DNA of 64,000 nucleotides from JAXMHB01 sp046346965 (GTDB taxonomy: Bacteria > Pseudomonadota > Gammaproteobacteria > Xanthomonadales > SZUA-5): the NCBI GenBank assembly GCA_046346965.1, contig JAXMHB010000001.1:124001-188000 (forward strand). The letters run 5' to 3'. The first letter of the stretch is position 1, and each line of letters starts with the position of its first letter. A model generated the notes under the pieces. It was given only the letters and a program-made list of their open reading frames with translations. It was not told where the DNA came from and ran no database searches. A program made the translations under genes and the position numbers. Of this stretch, positions 17,574 through 27,148 are shown in pieces.

Positions 17574-18833
17574 GTGGCGGCCGATCTGGAGTCAGCACTG
17601 CAGGCGCGCGGCATTCCGCTGCGACTGACGCTGGAGGCGGCGCAAGCAGCCATCGCCACGGCGCTGGTGGGACGCGAAATCGGTGTCGAGCGTGTGGCAT
17701 TGGCCGACGCGCTGGGCCGCCGCATCGCGGAGGACGTGCATCTGGGGCACGCCTTGCCACCGTTCGACAACTCGGCGATGGACGGCTATGCCTACGCGCA
17801 CGCCGGTCTCGGTGAGCAGCCCTTGCGTTGCGTCGGTGAAAGTCGCGCCGGCGCCGCACACTGCGGCGCGCTGGCGGCTGGCGAGTGCGTGCGCATCTCC
17901 ACCGGCGCGCCGATGCCGACGGGCGCGGATACCGTGGTGATGCAGGAGCAGGTGCAGCGCGACGGGGTGCTCGTGCGCTTGCTGCAGCGGCCTGCGCCCG
18001 GCGCGAACGTGCGCAAAGCGGGCGAGGAGTGCGGCCCGGGCACGCGCTTGCTCCAGCGCGGCACGCGCCTGTGCGCACGGACGCTGGCGCTGGCCGCCAC
18101 GGCCGGGCGCGACTGGTTGCGGGTGCTGCGAGCGCCGCGGGTGGCGATCGTCTCGGGTGGCGACGAACTGGTGCCGCCCGGGCAGCCCTTGCAGGCCGGG
18201 CAGATTTACGACAGCAACGCGCCGCAACTCGCTGCGCTGGTCGATGAGGCCGGCGGCGTGGCGCTGCCAGCGGCCGCCCAGGTCGACGATCCGCTGCGCT
18301 TGTTGGATACGCTGCGGCGCTGTGCCAGCGCGGCCGACCTGATCGTGAGCACCGGTGGTGCCTCGGTCGGCGATCATGACCATCTGCCGGCCGTGCTCGC
18401 CGAACACGGGCTGATTCATTTCTGGAAGCTGCAGTTGAAGCCCGGCATGCCGGCGCTGTTCGGCGAAATCGACGGCACGCCGGTGTTCGCGCTGCCCGGC
18501 AATCCGGTATCGGCCTACATCACCTTCCGCGCGCTGGTGTGGCCGGCGCTGGCCATCCTGCAGGGTCTGCCGCTGCCGCAACCGCGGCGCTGGCGCGCGC
18601 GGCTCGCGGTCGCGCTGCGCAAAGGGCATCCGCGTGCCGAGCACCAGCGCGGTATCCACTGGATCGATGCCGATGGCCAGTGCTGGGTGCGCCCGCAGCC
18701 CTCGCAGGACTCTCACCGTCTGCTCGCGTTGGCGCAGGCCAACGTGCTGCTGCCGCTGCCGGCCGGGCCGATCGATTGGCCGGAAGGCACGCTCGTCGAT
18801 GTCGAACCCATCGCGCTGCAGGAGGCGCCATGA
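17574..18833 (+). CDS. moeA: Molybdopterin molybdotransferase MoeA
   Basis: MoeA inserts molybdate into adenylylated molybdopterin to make the molybdenum cofactor. The 419-residue protein carries PPFDNSAMDGYAYAH, the family hallmark near residue 63. VRISTGAPMPTGADTVVMQE, the MoCF-binding core (STGGASVGDHDHL) and PGNPVSAYITF are also present. The start is a GTG just after der with no obvious strong ribosome-binding site. The last codons overlap the next gene (ATGA), so this pair is cotranscribed. No moaD or moaE is present nearby. Confidence 0.93.
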   Translation: MAADLESALQARGIPLRLTLEAAQAAIATALVGREIGVERVALADALGRRIAEDVHLGHALPPFDNSAMDGYAYAHAGLGEQPLRCVGESRAGAAHCGALAAGECVRISTGAPMPTGADTVVMQEQVQRDGVLVRLLQRPAPGANVRKAGEECGPGTRLLQRGTRLCARTLALAATAGRDWLRVLRAPRVAIVSGGDELVPPGQPLQAGQIYDSNAPQLAALVDEAGGVALPAAAQVDDPLRLLDTLRRCASAADLIVSTGGASVGDHDHLPAVLAEHGLIHFWKLQLKPGMPALFGEIDGTPVFALPGNPVSAYITFRALVWPALAILQGLPLPQPRRWRARLAVALRKGHPRAEHQRGIHWIDADGQCWVRPQPSQDSHRLLALAQANVLLPLPAGPIDWPEGTLVDVEPIALQEAP

Positions 18834-20014
18834 GTCGACGCGAGGCGCGAATGGCCGAACTGCGCGCGCAGCACGCGCACATCGATGTGCATGCCGCGCA
18901 GCAACAGCAGCAGCAAGGCGCCGTGTTGCTGGACGTGCGTGAGGCGGTGGAATGGGCCGACGGCAGTCCGCCGGGCGCGCTGCGTCTGGCGCGCAGCCAG
19001 TTGGAGTTTGAGGTCGAGCAGGCGCTAACGGATCCGGATCGCCCGCTGCTACTGCTGTGCGCAGCGGGAGCGCGTGCCTTGCTCTGCGCGGAGACGCTGC
19101 GCTCTTTGGGTTACACCCAGGTGCAGGTGGTCAGCGGGGGCTTTCGCGCCTGGAAGGCGGCAGGCCTGCCGGTCGAGATTCCGATGGGCGCCGACGCCGA
19201 GTGGCGGCGTCGCTACGCGCGGCAGATCGTACTGCCTGAGGTCGGCCTGGACGGTCAGCAGCGCTTGGCGCGCGCGCGCGTGCTGCTGGTCGGCGCCGGT
19301 GGGCTCGGATCGCCGGCGGCGCTGTATCTGGCGGCGGCGGGCGTGGGGTATATGCGCCTCGTCGATGACGATGTCGTCGATGCCAGCAATCTGCAGCGTC
19401 AGGTGCTGCACACGACCACCCGCGTCGGTCGGCCCAAGGTGCAGTCGGCGGCGGAAACGCTGTCGGCGCTGAATCCCGGCGTGAAGCTGGAATTGCACGA
19501 GGCCCGCATCAGCAGCGCCAATGTGGACGCGCTGATCGCCGGTTGTGATCTGATCATCGATGGTTCGGACAATCTGGCCACGCGCTACCTGTTGAGCGAT
19601 GCCGCGGTCTTGCACGCCAAGCCCCTGATTTATGGCGCAGTCGAGCGCTTTGTCGGCCAGGTCAGCGTGTTTCATCCCGGCAGCGCGCGGGGGCAGGCGC
19701 CGTGTTACCGCTGCCTGTTCCCGGAGCCGCCGCCGCCGGAGCAGGCACCGAACTGCGCCGAGGTCGGTGTGCTCGGCGTGTTGCCGGGGGTGATCGGCCT
19801 GCTGCAGGCCACCGAGGCGCTGAAACTGCTGCTCGGGACTGGCCAGCCACTGATCGGTCGGTTGCTGATCTACGACGCGCTGGCCGGCAGCTTCAGGACC
19901 TTGTCGCTGCGGGCGGATCCCGATTGCCGAGTTTGTGCGCCCTCGCGCGCATTCCCGGGCTATATCGACTACACCGCCTTTTGTGCGGCGCAACAGGCGT
20001 CCTTTCGGCCATAA
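18830..20014 (+). CDS. moeB: Rhodanese-MoeB/ThiF fusion, sulfur-carrier adenylyltransferase
   Basis: A 394-residue fusion. The N-terminal rhodanese domain (about 10-125) has LLDVREAVEW and an active-site cysteine at about residue 77 in LLLLCAAGARA. The C-terminal ThiF/MoeB E1-like domain (about 130-394) starts EWRRRYARQIVLPEVG. It has GAGGLGSPAALYLAAAGVG for ATP, a PNCAEVGVLGVLPG segment, and CYRC plus CRVC for structural zinc. Such proteins adenylate a MoaD/ThiS-type carrier and supply sulfane sulfur. Rhodanese-first order is less usual than MoeB-first. A short glutamine run (residues 24-29) lies at the N-terminus. GGAGG precedes the ATG, which overlaps moeA. Confidence 0.88.
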   Translation: MSRREARMAELRAQHAHIDVHAAQQQQQQGAVLLDVREAVEWADGSPPGALRLARSQLEFEVEQALTDPDRPLLLLCAAGARALLCAETLRSLGYTQVQVVSGGFRAWKAAGLPVEIPMGADAEWRRRYARQIVLPEVGLDGQQRLARARVLLVGAGGLGSPAALYLAAAGVGYMRLVDDDVVDASNLQRQVLHTTTRVGRPKVQSAAETLSALNPGVKLELHEARISSANVDALIAGCDLIIDGSDNLATRYLLSDAAVLHAKPLIYGAVERFVGQVSVFHPGSARGQAPCYRCLFPEPPPPEQAPNCAEVGVLGVLPGVIGLLQATEALKLLLGTGQPLIGRLLIYDALAGSFRTLSLRADPDCRVCAPSRAFPGYIDYTAFCAAQQASFRP

Positions 20015-20078
20015 TGTCTGGCTTGACCGCGCGCGGGACTGCCAGCCGCCGCAGACTGACGCAGGAGTTGATCGGCCG

Positions 20079-20951
20079 ATGGCCGCACGCATACTGGATG
20101 GCAAGCGCATCGCCGACGAGTTGATCGAGGGCATCCGCCTGCGGGTGCGCGACCGTGTGCGCGCGGGCGACGGCGCGCCGGGTCTGGCGGTGGTGCTGGT
20201 GGGCGAGGATCCGGCCTCGCATGTGTACGTGCGCAACAAGCGCCGTGCCTGCGAGCGCGCCGGCTTTCTGACGCGCGATTTCGATCTGCCCGCCAGTACC
20301 ACGCAGGCCGAACTGCTGGCCCTGATCGACAGCCTCAACGAGGCGCCCGATATTCACGGGATCCTGGTGCAGTTGCCCTTGCCGCCGCAGATCGACGCCC
20401 GTCTGGTGATTCAGCGCATTTCGCCGCGCAAGGATGTCGACGGTTTCCATCCGGAGAACGTCGGTCGGCTGGCACTGCGTGAGCCGGGCCTGCGGCCGTG
20501 CACGCCCAAGGGCGTGATGACGCTGCTGGCGCACACCGACAAACCGGTGCGCGGACGCGATGCGCTGGTGGTGGGCGTGTCCAATCACGTGGGCCGCCCG
20601 ATGCTGATGGAACTGCTGCTGGCCGGCGCCACGGTGACCGCGGCGCACCGATTCACCGCCGATCTGCGTTACCACGTCGAGCGTGCCGACCTGCTGGTGG
20701 TGGCGGTCGGTCGACCGGGACTGGTCAATGGTGAGTGGATCAAGCCGGGCGCGGTGGTCATCGATGTAGGCATCAACCGCCAGGCTGATGGCAGTTTGGT
20801 GGGCGACGTCGGTTTTGCCGCGGCCGCCGAGCGCGCATCCTGGATCACGCCGGTGCCCGGTGGCGTCGGGCCGATGACGGTCGCCACGCTGCTGCAGAAC
20901 ACGCTGGAAGCCTGCGAGACCTTTGCGAAACCGCCTGCGCGAGGCGCGTAG
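20079..20951 (+). CDS. folD: Methylenetetrahydrofolate dehydrogenase/cyclohydrolase FolD
   Basis: FolD interconverts 5,10-methylene-, methenyl- and 10-formyl-tetrahydrofolate. The 290-residue length is typical. Catalytic lysine and tyrosine are in SHVYVRNKRRAC, ILVQLPLPPQID is the family motif, and PGGVGPMTVATLLQNT closes the active site. The NADP-binding segment reads VVGVSNHVGRPM. The ATG gives MAARILDGKRIADELI, the normal N-terminus. It stands alone between the moeAB pair and the TRAP operon. Confidence 0.96.
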   Translation: MAARILDGKRIADELIEGIRLRVRDRVRAGDGAPGLAVVLVGEDPASHVYVRNKRRACERAGFLTRDFDLPASTTQAELLALIDSLNEAPDIHGILVQLPLPPQIDARLVIQRISPRKDVDGFHPENVGRLALREPGLRPCTPKGVMTLLAHTDKPVRGRDALVVGVSNHVGRPMLMELLLAGATVTAAHRFTADLRYHVERADLLVVAVGRPGLVNGEWIKPGAVVIDVGINRQADGSLVGDVGFAAAAERASWITPVPGGVGPMTVATLLQNTLEACETFAKPPARGA

Positions 20952-20978
20952 AATCTGTCGCCGATCACGAAAGCACCC

Positions 20979-21857
20979 ATGTCCAGCTCCCATCTCCCAA
21001 GGTCGCGCGTCACGCGCCTGCTGCTGCTGCCGCTGTTGCTGTGGACCAGCGCCTGTAGCACGCTGGTCGACAAGGCATCCAATCGCCTCGGCCAGCAGTT
21101 GTCCGCCGGCATCCTCGACCACGACGATCCCGCCACGGTCGGCGCCGGCTTGCCCGCTTATTTGCTGCTGCTCGACGGGCTCAATCACGACGGCAAGCCC
21201 AATCCCGACCGACTGTGTCTGGCGGCGGATCTCTACGGCGCCTACGCCGGCTCCTTCGTCAGCGATCCCGTGCGCGCCAAGCGTCTGGCGACGCGCTCCT
21301 TGAATTACGCGCTGCGCGCCGCCTGCGCCAGCAATCCGGCCTGGTGCGAGCTGAATCAACGCAAGTTCGAGGTGGTCGACGCGGCGGTCAGCGGCGCGCA
21401 GTCGGCTGATGTGCCGGTGCTGGCCTGTCTCGGCGGCGCCTGGGCCGGCTACATCCAGGCGCATGCGGATGACTGGAATGCGATCGCCGCGATACCCAAG
21501 GCGCGGCGGGTGATGGAGAAGGTGGTGGAGCTGGCCCCGGCCTATCGCGACGGTCAGCCGCAGTTGTACCTCGGTGTGATGAACTCGCTGCTGCCGCCGG
21601 CGTATGGCGGCAAGCCGGAGCTCGCGCAGCGCTATTTCGAAGAGGCGCTGCAGCGTTCCGGTGGACGCAATCAAATGGTGCGAGTGTTGTACGCGCGGCA
21701 GTACGCACGACTGGTGTTCGATCAGGCCCTGCATGACCGGTTGCTGGCAGAAGCGCTGTCAGCCGATCCCGCCGCGCCCGGTCTCACCCTGATCAACACG
21801 CTGGCACGCGAGCAGGCATTGGCCCTGCAGGCCTCTTCCAAGGACTATTTCGAATGA
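20979..21857 (+). CDS. TatT-type TRAP-associated TPR lipoprotein
   Basis: A 292-residue lipoprotein: the signal peptide ends TSAC at about residue 26. The body is mostly alpha-helical with TPR-like spacing (RVMEKVVELAPAYRDG, LAQRYFEEALQRSG). It matches the TatT (T component) family that partners a TRAP solute-binding protein in TPAT systems. Its last four bases overlap the dctP-type gene (ATGA), which strongly supports joint function. In Treponema the T component forms a trimer that engages the binding protein; a similar role here is inferred. Confidence 0.82.
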   Translation: MSSSHLPRSRVTRLLLLPLLLWTSACSTLVDKASNRLGQQLSAGILDHDDPATVGAGLPAYLLLLDGLNHDGKPNPDRLCLAADLYGAYAGSFVSDPVRAKRLATRSLNYALRAACASNPAWCELNQRKFEVVDAAVSGAQSADVPVLACLGGAWAGYIQAHADDWNAIAAIPKARRVMEKVVELAPAYRDGQPQLYLGVMNSLLPPAYGGKPELAQRYFEEALQRSGGRNQMVRVLYARQYARLVFDQALHDRLLAEALSADPAAPGLTLINTLAREQALALQASSKDYFE

Positions 21858-22840
21858 GATTAAGCTTTTTGTGGGCAGCGGCGCTGGCCTTTGCCGGGAC
21901 TCTGGATGCCGCCACGCTCAAAATCGCCACACTGGCGCCGGAAGGCAGCTCGTGGATGCGCGAGATGCGCGCCGCGGGCGATGCGATCAAGACCAGCACC
22001 GAGGGTCGGGTGGAACTCAAGTTCTTCCCCGGCGGCGTGATGGGCAATGGTGAAACCGTGCTGCGCAAGATCAAGCTCGGTCAGCTGAATGGCGGCGCTT
22101 TCGCCACCACCGAACTGGCGACGGTAAACCCGGATGTGCAGGTCTACGGCTTGCCCTTCAGCTTCGCCACGCTGGCCGATGTGCAGCGCGCGCGCGCCGC
22201 GCTCGATCCGCTGGTCAAGGCGGGTTTCGAGAAGAATGGCATGGTCATCGCCGGCATCACCGGCGGTGGCTTCATCTATCTGATGAGCACCAAGCCGATC
22301 GCCACGCAGGCCGAGATGCGGGCGACCAAAGTGTGGGTGCCGGAGGGCGACACCATCGGCCGCATCGCCTTTGAAGAGGCCGGAATCACGCCGGTGCCGC
22401 TGGCACTGGGCGATGTGTACACCAGCCTGCAGACCGGCTTGGTGGAAACCGTGGGCAACACCACCACCGGCGCGGTGGCGTTTCAGTGGGCGACCAAGCT
22501 CAAGGTGATGGTCGACCTGCCGGTGGCTTACACGATGGGCATCCTCGCCTTCGACAAGAAGGCACTGGATAGGGTCGCGCCGGCGGATCAGGAGGCGGTG
22601 AAAAAGGCGATTGGCGATGCCTTCGCCCGTCTGGAAACCTCCAATGCCGCGGACGACCTGCAGACGCGCGAGACGCTGAAGAACGAGGGCATCGAGATCG
22701 TTGCGCCGTCGCCGGCCGAGGCCGAAGCCTGGCGCGCGGTGGGCACCCGCACGATCGCGCGCCTGCGCCAGGACGGGGTGCTGTCGCCGGCCGTGCTCGA
22801 CGCGCTCAATCAGGTGCAAGCGGCGGCAGGCAGCCACTGA
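21854..22840 (+). CDS. dctP: TRAP transporter solute-binding protein (DctP family)
   Basis: A 328-residue periplasmic binding protein with a signal peptide (first 19 residues, ending TLDA). LKIATLAPEGSSWMREMRAA is the DctP-like N-terminus. PDVQVYGLPFSFATLADV and the segment around DVYTSLQTGLVETVGNT form the hinge region that usually carries the carboxylate-binding arginine. The ligand is probably an organic acid, but I cannot name it. It overlaps its neighbours at both ends by four bases and one base. Confidence 0.9.
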   Translation: MRLSFLWAAALAFAGTLDAATLKIATLAPEGSSWMREMRAAGDAIKTSTEGRVELKFFPGGVMGNGETVLRKIKLGQLNGGAFATTELATVNPDVQVYGLPFSFATLADVQRARAALDPLVKAGFEKNGMVIAGITGGGFIYLMSTKPIATQAEMRATKVWVPEGDTIGRIAFEEAGITPVPLALGDVYTSLQTGLVETVGNTTTGAVAFQWATKLKVMVDLPVAYTMGILAFDKKALDRVAPADQEAVKKAIGDAFARLETSNAADDLQTRETLKNEGIEIVAPSPAEAEAWRAVGTRTIARLRQDGVLSPAVLDALNQVQAAAGSH

Positions 22841-23322
22841 TGAAATGGCTGGCCCTGTTGCATGGTGCGCTGGCGCGTGTGGAGAACACGCTGCTGGCCA
22901 CCCTCGGGCTCGGCCTGTTGGCCGCGGCTGCGGCGCAGTTGGGCTTCCGCCTGTACGGACATGGGCCGGTGTGGCTGGACCCGTTGATGCGCATGGCGAC
23001 ACTGTGGCTGGCTTTGTTCGGGGCTTTGGTGGCCACGCGTGAAGGTCGCCAGCTGCATATCGACGTGCTGGCGCGGCGACTGGAAGGCTGGATGGGTCAG
23101 CTGGCGCGGATCGTCGTGGCGCTGTTTACCAGTGTCATCTGCGGCTTGCTGGCCTACGCCAGTTACACGCTGGTGCTGCTCGAGCGCGACAGCAACACCG
23201 AGATCATCGCCGGCCTGCCCAACTGGTGGGCGCTGGCCGTGCTCCCGGTCGTGTTTGCCCTGATGGCGCTGCATGCGCTGACGGCGCTGGTGCGCGCGCC
23301 CCAGACGGACCTCGTCCATTGA
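22840..23322 (+). CDS. dctQ: TRAP transporter small permease (DctQ family)
   Basis: A 160-residue membrane protein with four predicted helices (about 15-35, 46-66, 86-108 and 126-150). It carries the DctQ signature around TREGRQLHIDVLARRLEGW after the second helix. It stabilises or partners the large permease. Its ATG overlaps the stop of the binding-protein gene (TGATG), and its end overlaps the start of the large permease gene. Confidence 0.88.
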   Translation: MKWLALLHGALARVENTLLATLGLGLLAAAAAQLGFRLYGHGPVWLDPLMRMATLWLALFGALVATREGRQLHIDVLARRLEGWMGQLARIVVALFTSVICGLLAYASYTLVLLERDSNTEIIAGLPNWWALAVLPVVFALMALHALTALVRAPQTDLVH

Positions 23323-24602
23323 TTGCATTGATCGCGCTTGCTCTGGTCGCTCTGGCGTTGTTGGGCGCGCCTTTCTTTGCCCTGATCGCGGCGATCGCGC
23401 TGCTCGGCTTCCATGCCCAGGGCTATGACCCGGCGGTGGTCGCGGTGGAGATCAATCGCCTCGGTGAGATGCCGGTGCTGGTGGCGATACCGCTGTTCAC
23501 CCTGGCGGGCTATCTGCTCAGTGAGAGTCAGGCGCCGCGGCGTCTGGTGCGGGTGACCCAGGCAGTGTTTGGCTGGATGCCGGGCGGCCTCGCCATCGTC
23601 GCGCTGATCGCCAGCGCGCTGTTCACGGCGCTGACCGGCGCTTCTGGCGTCACCATTGTCGCGCTCGGCGCGGTGCTGTTCCCGGCGCTGGTGCAAGGTC
23701 GCTACAGCGAGCGCTTTGGCCTCGGCTTGGTCACGGCATCCGGCAGTCTGGGCCTGCTGTTTGCGCCGTCTTTGCCCTTGATCATCTACGGCGTCGTCGC
23801 CCAGCAGCTCAACACCACGCCGCCAGTGTCGGTGGAGGATCTGTTTCTGGCCGGCATCATTCCCGGCTTGCTGATGCTGTTGGTGTTATCGGTTTACGCG
23901 ATCAGCCAGGCGCCGCGGCTGGCGCCGGAGCAGCGCCGTTTCGATCTGGCCGAGGCGCGCGCGGCGCTCTGGGATGCCAAGTGGGAACTGCCGTTGCCGC
24001 TGCTGGTGCTGGGCGGCATCTATTCCGGGCAGATCGCGCCGTCGGAGGCCGCGGCGCTGACCGCGGTGTATGTGTTCCTGGTCACCGTCGTGATCCGTCG
24101 CGAGATCGCCTACGCCAAGCTGCCCGGCGTGGTACGCGAGGCGATGATGCTGGTCGGCGGTATCCTGTTGATTCTGGGCGCTGCTTTTGCGCTGACCAAT
24201 TACCTGATCGATGCCGAGATTCCGACCCAGCTGTTCGCCTGGGTGCAGCAGCATGTGCAGCAGAAGTGGCTGTTCCTGCTGGCGCTGAATGCCTTTTTGC
24301 TGTTCTTCGGCATGCTGCTGGAGGGCTATCCGGCGATTGTCGTGCTGACGCCCCTGGTGCTGCCGATTGCGACCGGATACGGCATGGATCCGGTGCACTT
24401 CGGCATCCTGTTCCTGGCGAATCTGCAGATCGGCCTGTTCCTGGCGCCGCTGGGGATGAATCTGTTCATCGCTTCCTACCGCTTCCGGCGCCCGGTCACC
24501 GAGGTGATCCGCGCCAGCTGGCCGTTCTTCCTGCTGTTGTTTGCCTGCGCGTTGGCGATCACTTACATTCCCTGGCTGTCGCTGGCGCTGCTGAATCGCT
24601 GA
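23319..24602 (+). CDS. dctM: TRAP transporter large permease (DctM family)
   Basis: A 427-residue, roughly twelve-helix permease that drives solute uptake with an ion gradient. Family segments include MPVLVAIPLFTLAGYLLSES, ALTGASGVTIVALGAVLFPAL, GLVTASGSLGLLFAPSLPLI and FLAPLGMNLFIASYRF. The best start is an unusual TTG at 23319 that overlaps the dctQ stop (TTGA, analogous to ATGA) and yields the expected hydrophobic N-terminus MIALIALALVALALLGAPF. An upstream in-frame extension inside dctQ is not credible. It ends the TRAP operon, nine bases from the convergent permease gene. Confidence 0.9.
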   Translation: MIALIALALVALALLGAPFFALIAAIALLGFHAQGYDPAVVAVEINRLGEMPVLVAIPLFTLAGYLLSESQAPRRLVRVTQAVFGWMPGGLAIVALIASALFTALTGASGVTIVALGAVLFPALVQGRYSERFGLGLVTASGSLGLLFAPSLPLIIYGVVAQQLNTTPPVSVEDLFLAGIIPGLLMLLVLSVYAISQAPRLAPEQRRFDLAEARAALWDAKWELPLPLLVLGGIYSGQIAPSEAAALTAVYVFLVTVVIRREIAYAKLPGVVREAMMLVGGILLILGAAFALTNYLIDAEIPTQLFAWVQQHVQQKWLFLLALNAFLLFFGMLLEGYPAIVVLTPLVLPIATGYGMDPVHFGILFLANLQIGLFLAPLGMNLFIASYRFRRPVTEVIRASWPFFLLLFACALAITYIPWLSLALLNR

Positions 24603-24611
24603 GCGCGCGCC

Positions 24612-27020
24612 TCATTCGTTGCGCAGCGAGCGCATTGGGTCGACCGCGGCGGCACGCCGCGCCGGCAGCCAACAGGCGAGGGCGGTGGCGCCGAGCAGCA
24701 CCACTGCCACGCTCAGATAGACCCAAGCTTCGCCCGCCGCGGCTTCGGGCAGTACCGGCGCGAGCTTGCGTGCCAGCGTCAGTCCGATCAGCAGCCCCCC
24801 GATCACGCCCAGTGCCGCGTGCACCAGGTTTTGTTTCAGCATCAGGCCGATCACTCCCGTGCGACTGGCACCGAGGGCGATGCGCAGACCCAACTCGCGC
24901 ATGCGCAAGCGTGCCGCATAGGACATGACGCCGTAGGTGCCGATGGCAGCGAGCAGCAACGCCGCCAGCGCAAAAGTGCCGGTCATGCTGCCGATCACAT
25001 TGAGTGCCGCAACCCGGCGCTCGGTGCGCTCGCGCAGCGTGGCGATGCTGTGCACCGGCTGGTCGGGATCGACGGCCGCCACCGCCTCGCGCACCGCGCC
25101 GATCAGCGCGGCGGGATCGCCCTGCGTGCGCACCAGCAGTTCCAGCCAGCCCCAGCTGACTTGGTCCTGCAGCAGATACCAGCCGCTGTCGCTGCCGGTG
25201 TTGCTCACACCGCGCAGGTTGAGGTCGGGCACGACGCCGACCACCGTCGCCCAGACGGCGCCGTCCTCGCTGCGCCGGATGCGCTTGCCGAGCGGATCCT
25301 CGCCGGGCCACAGGCGAGCGGCGAAGCTCTGATTGACCAACGCCACCGGCATGCTGTCGGCGCGATCACGCGCATCGAAGAGGCGCCCTGCAATCGCTTT
25401 GCGATTGACCACGGCGAAGTAGTCTCGGGTAACGACTTCGAGGTAGGCCCCGGGTTTGTCGCTCTCGCGCGGATAGTCGCGGCCGGCGATCTCCAGCCGG
25501 CTCCAGACACCGGGGTCAACGAGGTCACGGCTGCTGGCGGCTGCGGCGACGACGCCCGGCGTCTGCTGCACGCGCTCGACCAGTGCGTTGTAGAAGCGCA
25601 CGCGCGCCGCAGCATCGACATAGGACAAGCCCTGCAGCTCGATCCGCCCGATCAACAGCGAGTCGGGATCGTAGGCCAGCGTCACCTGACTGCTGCGCAC
25701 GGCGCTGGTGGCGAACAGCACCGCCATCACCATCGACGCGCAGGCAAACGCCAGCTGGCCCGCCAGCAGCCAGCGCCCGCTGCGATCGGGTCCAGGTCCC
25801 AAATTGCCGCGGCCCTCGCCGCGCAGCGCGATGGCCGGATCCACGCGCAGCGCCCGCAGTGCCGGCAACACGCCGGCCAGCAGCGCCGCCAGCACCGACA
25901 CGCCGACGATGAAGGCCAGCACGCGCGGATTGAGGTCGAAATACATCCAGTCGAGCATGTCGACGCGGCGCTTCAGCTGCGTTTGCAGCAGGTAGACGCC
26001 GCCGGCGGCGAAGGCGGTCCCGAGCAGCGCACCGAGCGCGCCCAGACCCAGGCTCTCTCCCAACATTTGCCGGACGATATGACCGCGTCCGGCGCCGAGC
26101 GCGGTGCGCACGGCCAGTTCTCGCAGCCGCTCGTTGGCGCGCACCGATAGCAAACCGGCGACGTTGATGCAGCCGAGCAGCAGCACGAAGCCGGTCATCG
26201 CCAACATGGCGTACAGCACGGGCGTCGTGTTGCCGCCGTTGTAGTCGCTCTGGAAGCGCGCGATGCGGATAGGCTGGCGATCGGCTTCCGCGCGCCCACT
26301 GGCCGCCCACAGTTGGCGCACGGCAGCGTCGAGCTCCAGCGCGGCGCTCTCAGGGCTGACGCCGGGCCGCAGTTTGCCCAGCACTTCCACGCCCAGATCC
26401 TCGGTGTTGCCGAAATCTGCGCGACTGCGCAGATTCACCCACACGCTCTCGCGTCCCGGGAAGGCAAAACTCTCGGGCATGACACCCACGACGGTCGCCA
26501 GCTCGCCGTTCAAACGGATGGTTCGACCGAGGATCGCCGGGTCGAGTCCGAAGGCATCGCGCCACAGCGTCTGGTGGATCACCGCGCGCAGCGGCTGGCC
26601 GGGCTGATCCTCGCCGGGTTCGAGCACGCGTCCGATCAGCGGGTTGACCCGCAGCAGACGAAAGAACTCGACATTGACCGCCGATCCCCACAGGCGCCGC
26701 GGCGTGCCGCCCTCCGGCACCAGGTTGTAGGTTTCCGAGGCGAAGGCGGCCAGTCCCTCGAAGGATTGCTGGTGCTCGCGCATCGCCAGCACTTCCGCGT
26801 AATGCAGCCGCCGCCAGCTGTCATCGCTGGCGCCGTCCGCGCTGGTGATGTGGAACAGGCGGTCGCCCTCGGCAAAGGGCAACGGTCGCAGCAGGGTGCC
26901 ATCGATCAGACTGAACTGGGTTGCCACGAGGCCAATGCCGATGGCCAGTGTGAACACCGCCGTCAGTGTGAATCCCAAATGCTGCCAAAGCTGGCGAGCA
27001 GTGTTGCGTAGCGTGGACAT
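24612..27020 (-). CDS. Duplicated FtsX/MacB-type permease without ATPase (ADOP family)
   Basis: An 802-residue protein with two MacB-periplasmic/FtsX units in tandem. The first helix starts FTLTAVFTLAIGIGLVATQ. A periplasmic MacB_PCD domain runs to about 270. FtsX-type helices include a RERLRELAVRTALGAGRGHIV-like coupling segment. A second periplasmic domain is followed by MRELGLRIALGASRTGVIGL and the terminal PARRAAAVDPMRSLRNE. This matches acidobacterial-type duplicated orphan permeases, whose ABC ATPase is not encoded next door; none is seen here. GGAG lies eight bases before the ATG. It is downstream of a TonB-dependent receptor gene, separated by a strong hairpin. Confidence 0.82.
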   Translation of the reverse strand: MSTLRNTARQLWQHLGFTLTAVFTLAIGIGLVATQFSLIDGTLLRPLPFAEGDRLFHITSADGASDDSWRRLHYAEVLAMREHQQSFEGLAAFASETYNLVPEGGTPRRLWGSAVNVEFFRLLRVNPLIGRVLEPGEDQPGQPLRAVIHQTLWRDAFGLDPAILGRTIRLNGELATVVGVMPESFAFPGRESVWVNLRSRADFGNTEDLGVEVLGKLRPGVSPESAALELDAAVRQLWAASGRAEADRQPIRIARFQSDYNGGNTTPVLYAMLAMTGFVLLLGCINVAGLLSVRANERLRELAVRTALGAGRGHIVRQMLGESLGLGALGALLGTAFAAGGVYLLQTQLKRRVDMLDWMYFDLNPRVLAFIVGVSVLAALLAGVLPALRALRVDPAIALRGEGRGNLGPGPDRSGRWLLAGQLAFACASMVMAVLFATSAVRSSQVTLAYDPDSLLIGRIELQGLSYVDAAARVRFYNALVERVQQTPGVVAAAASSRDLVDPGVWSRLEIAGRDYPRESDKPGAYLEVVTRDYFAVVNRKAIAGRLFDARDRADSMPVALVNQSFAARLWPGEDPLGKRIRRSEDGAVWATVVGVVPDLNLRGVSNTGSDSGWYLLQDQVSWGWLELLVRTQGDPAALIGAVREAVAAVDPDQPVHSIATLRERTERRVAALNVIGSMTGTFALAALLLAAIGTYGVMSYAARLRMRELGLRIALGASRTGVIGLMLKQNLVHAALGVIGGLLIGLTLARKLAPVLPEAAAGEAWVYLSVAVVLLGATALACWLPARRAAAVDPMRSLRNE

Positions 27021-27148
27021 GGCGAACTCCGCGAGGCTCGCGTCGCCGCAATGCAAACCCTGTGCCGGCAGCTGGTTTGCCCGCCGGATGGGCTTCTCGC
27101 GAAACCCAGACGCTCGATTTCGAACGCGAAAGTCCGGAATCGGCTCGC

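Noticed and set aside
19893..21734. A 613-codon minus-strand open frame
   Set aside because: It is antisense to folD and the TatT-type gene, both clearly supported on the plus strand.
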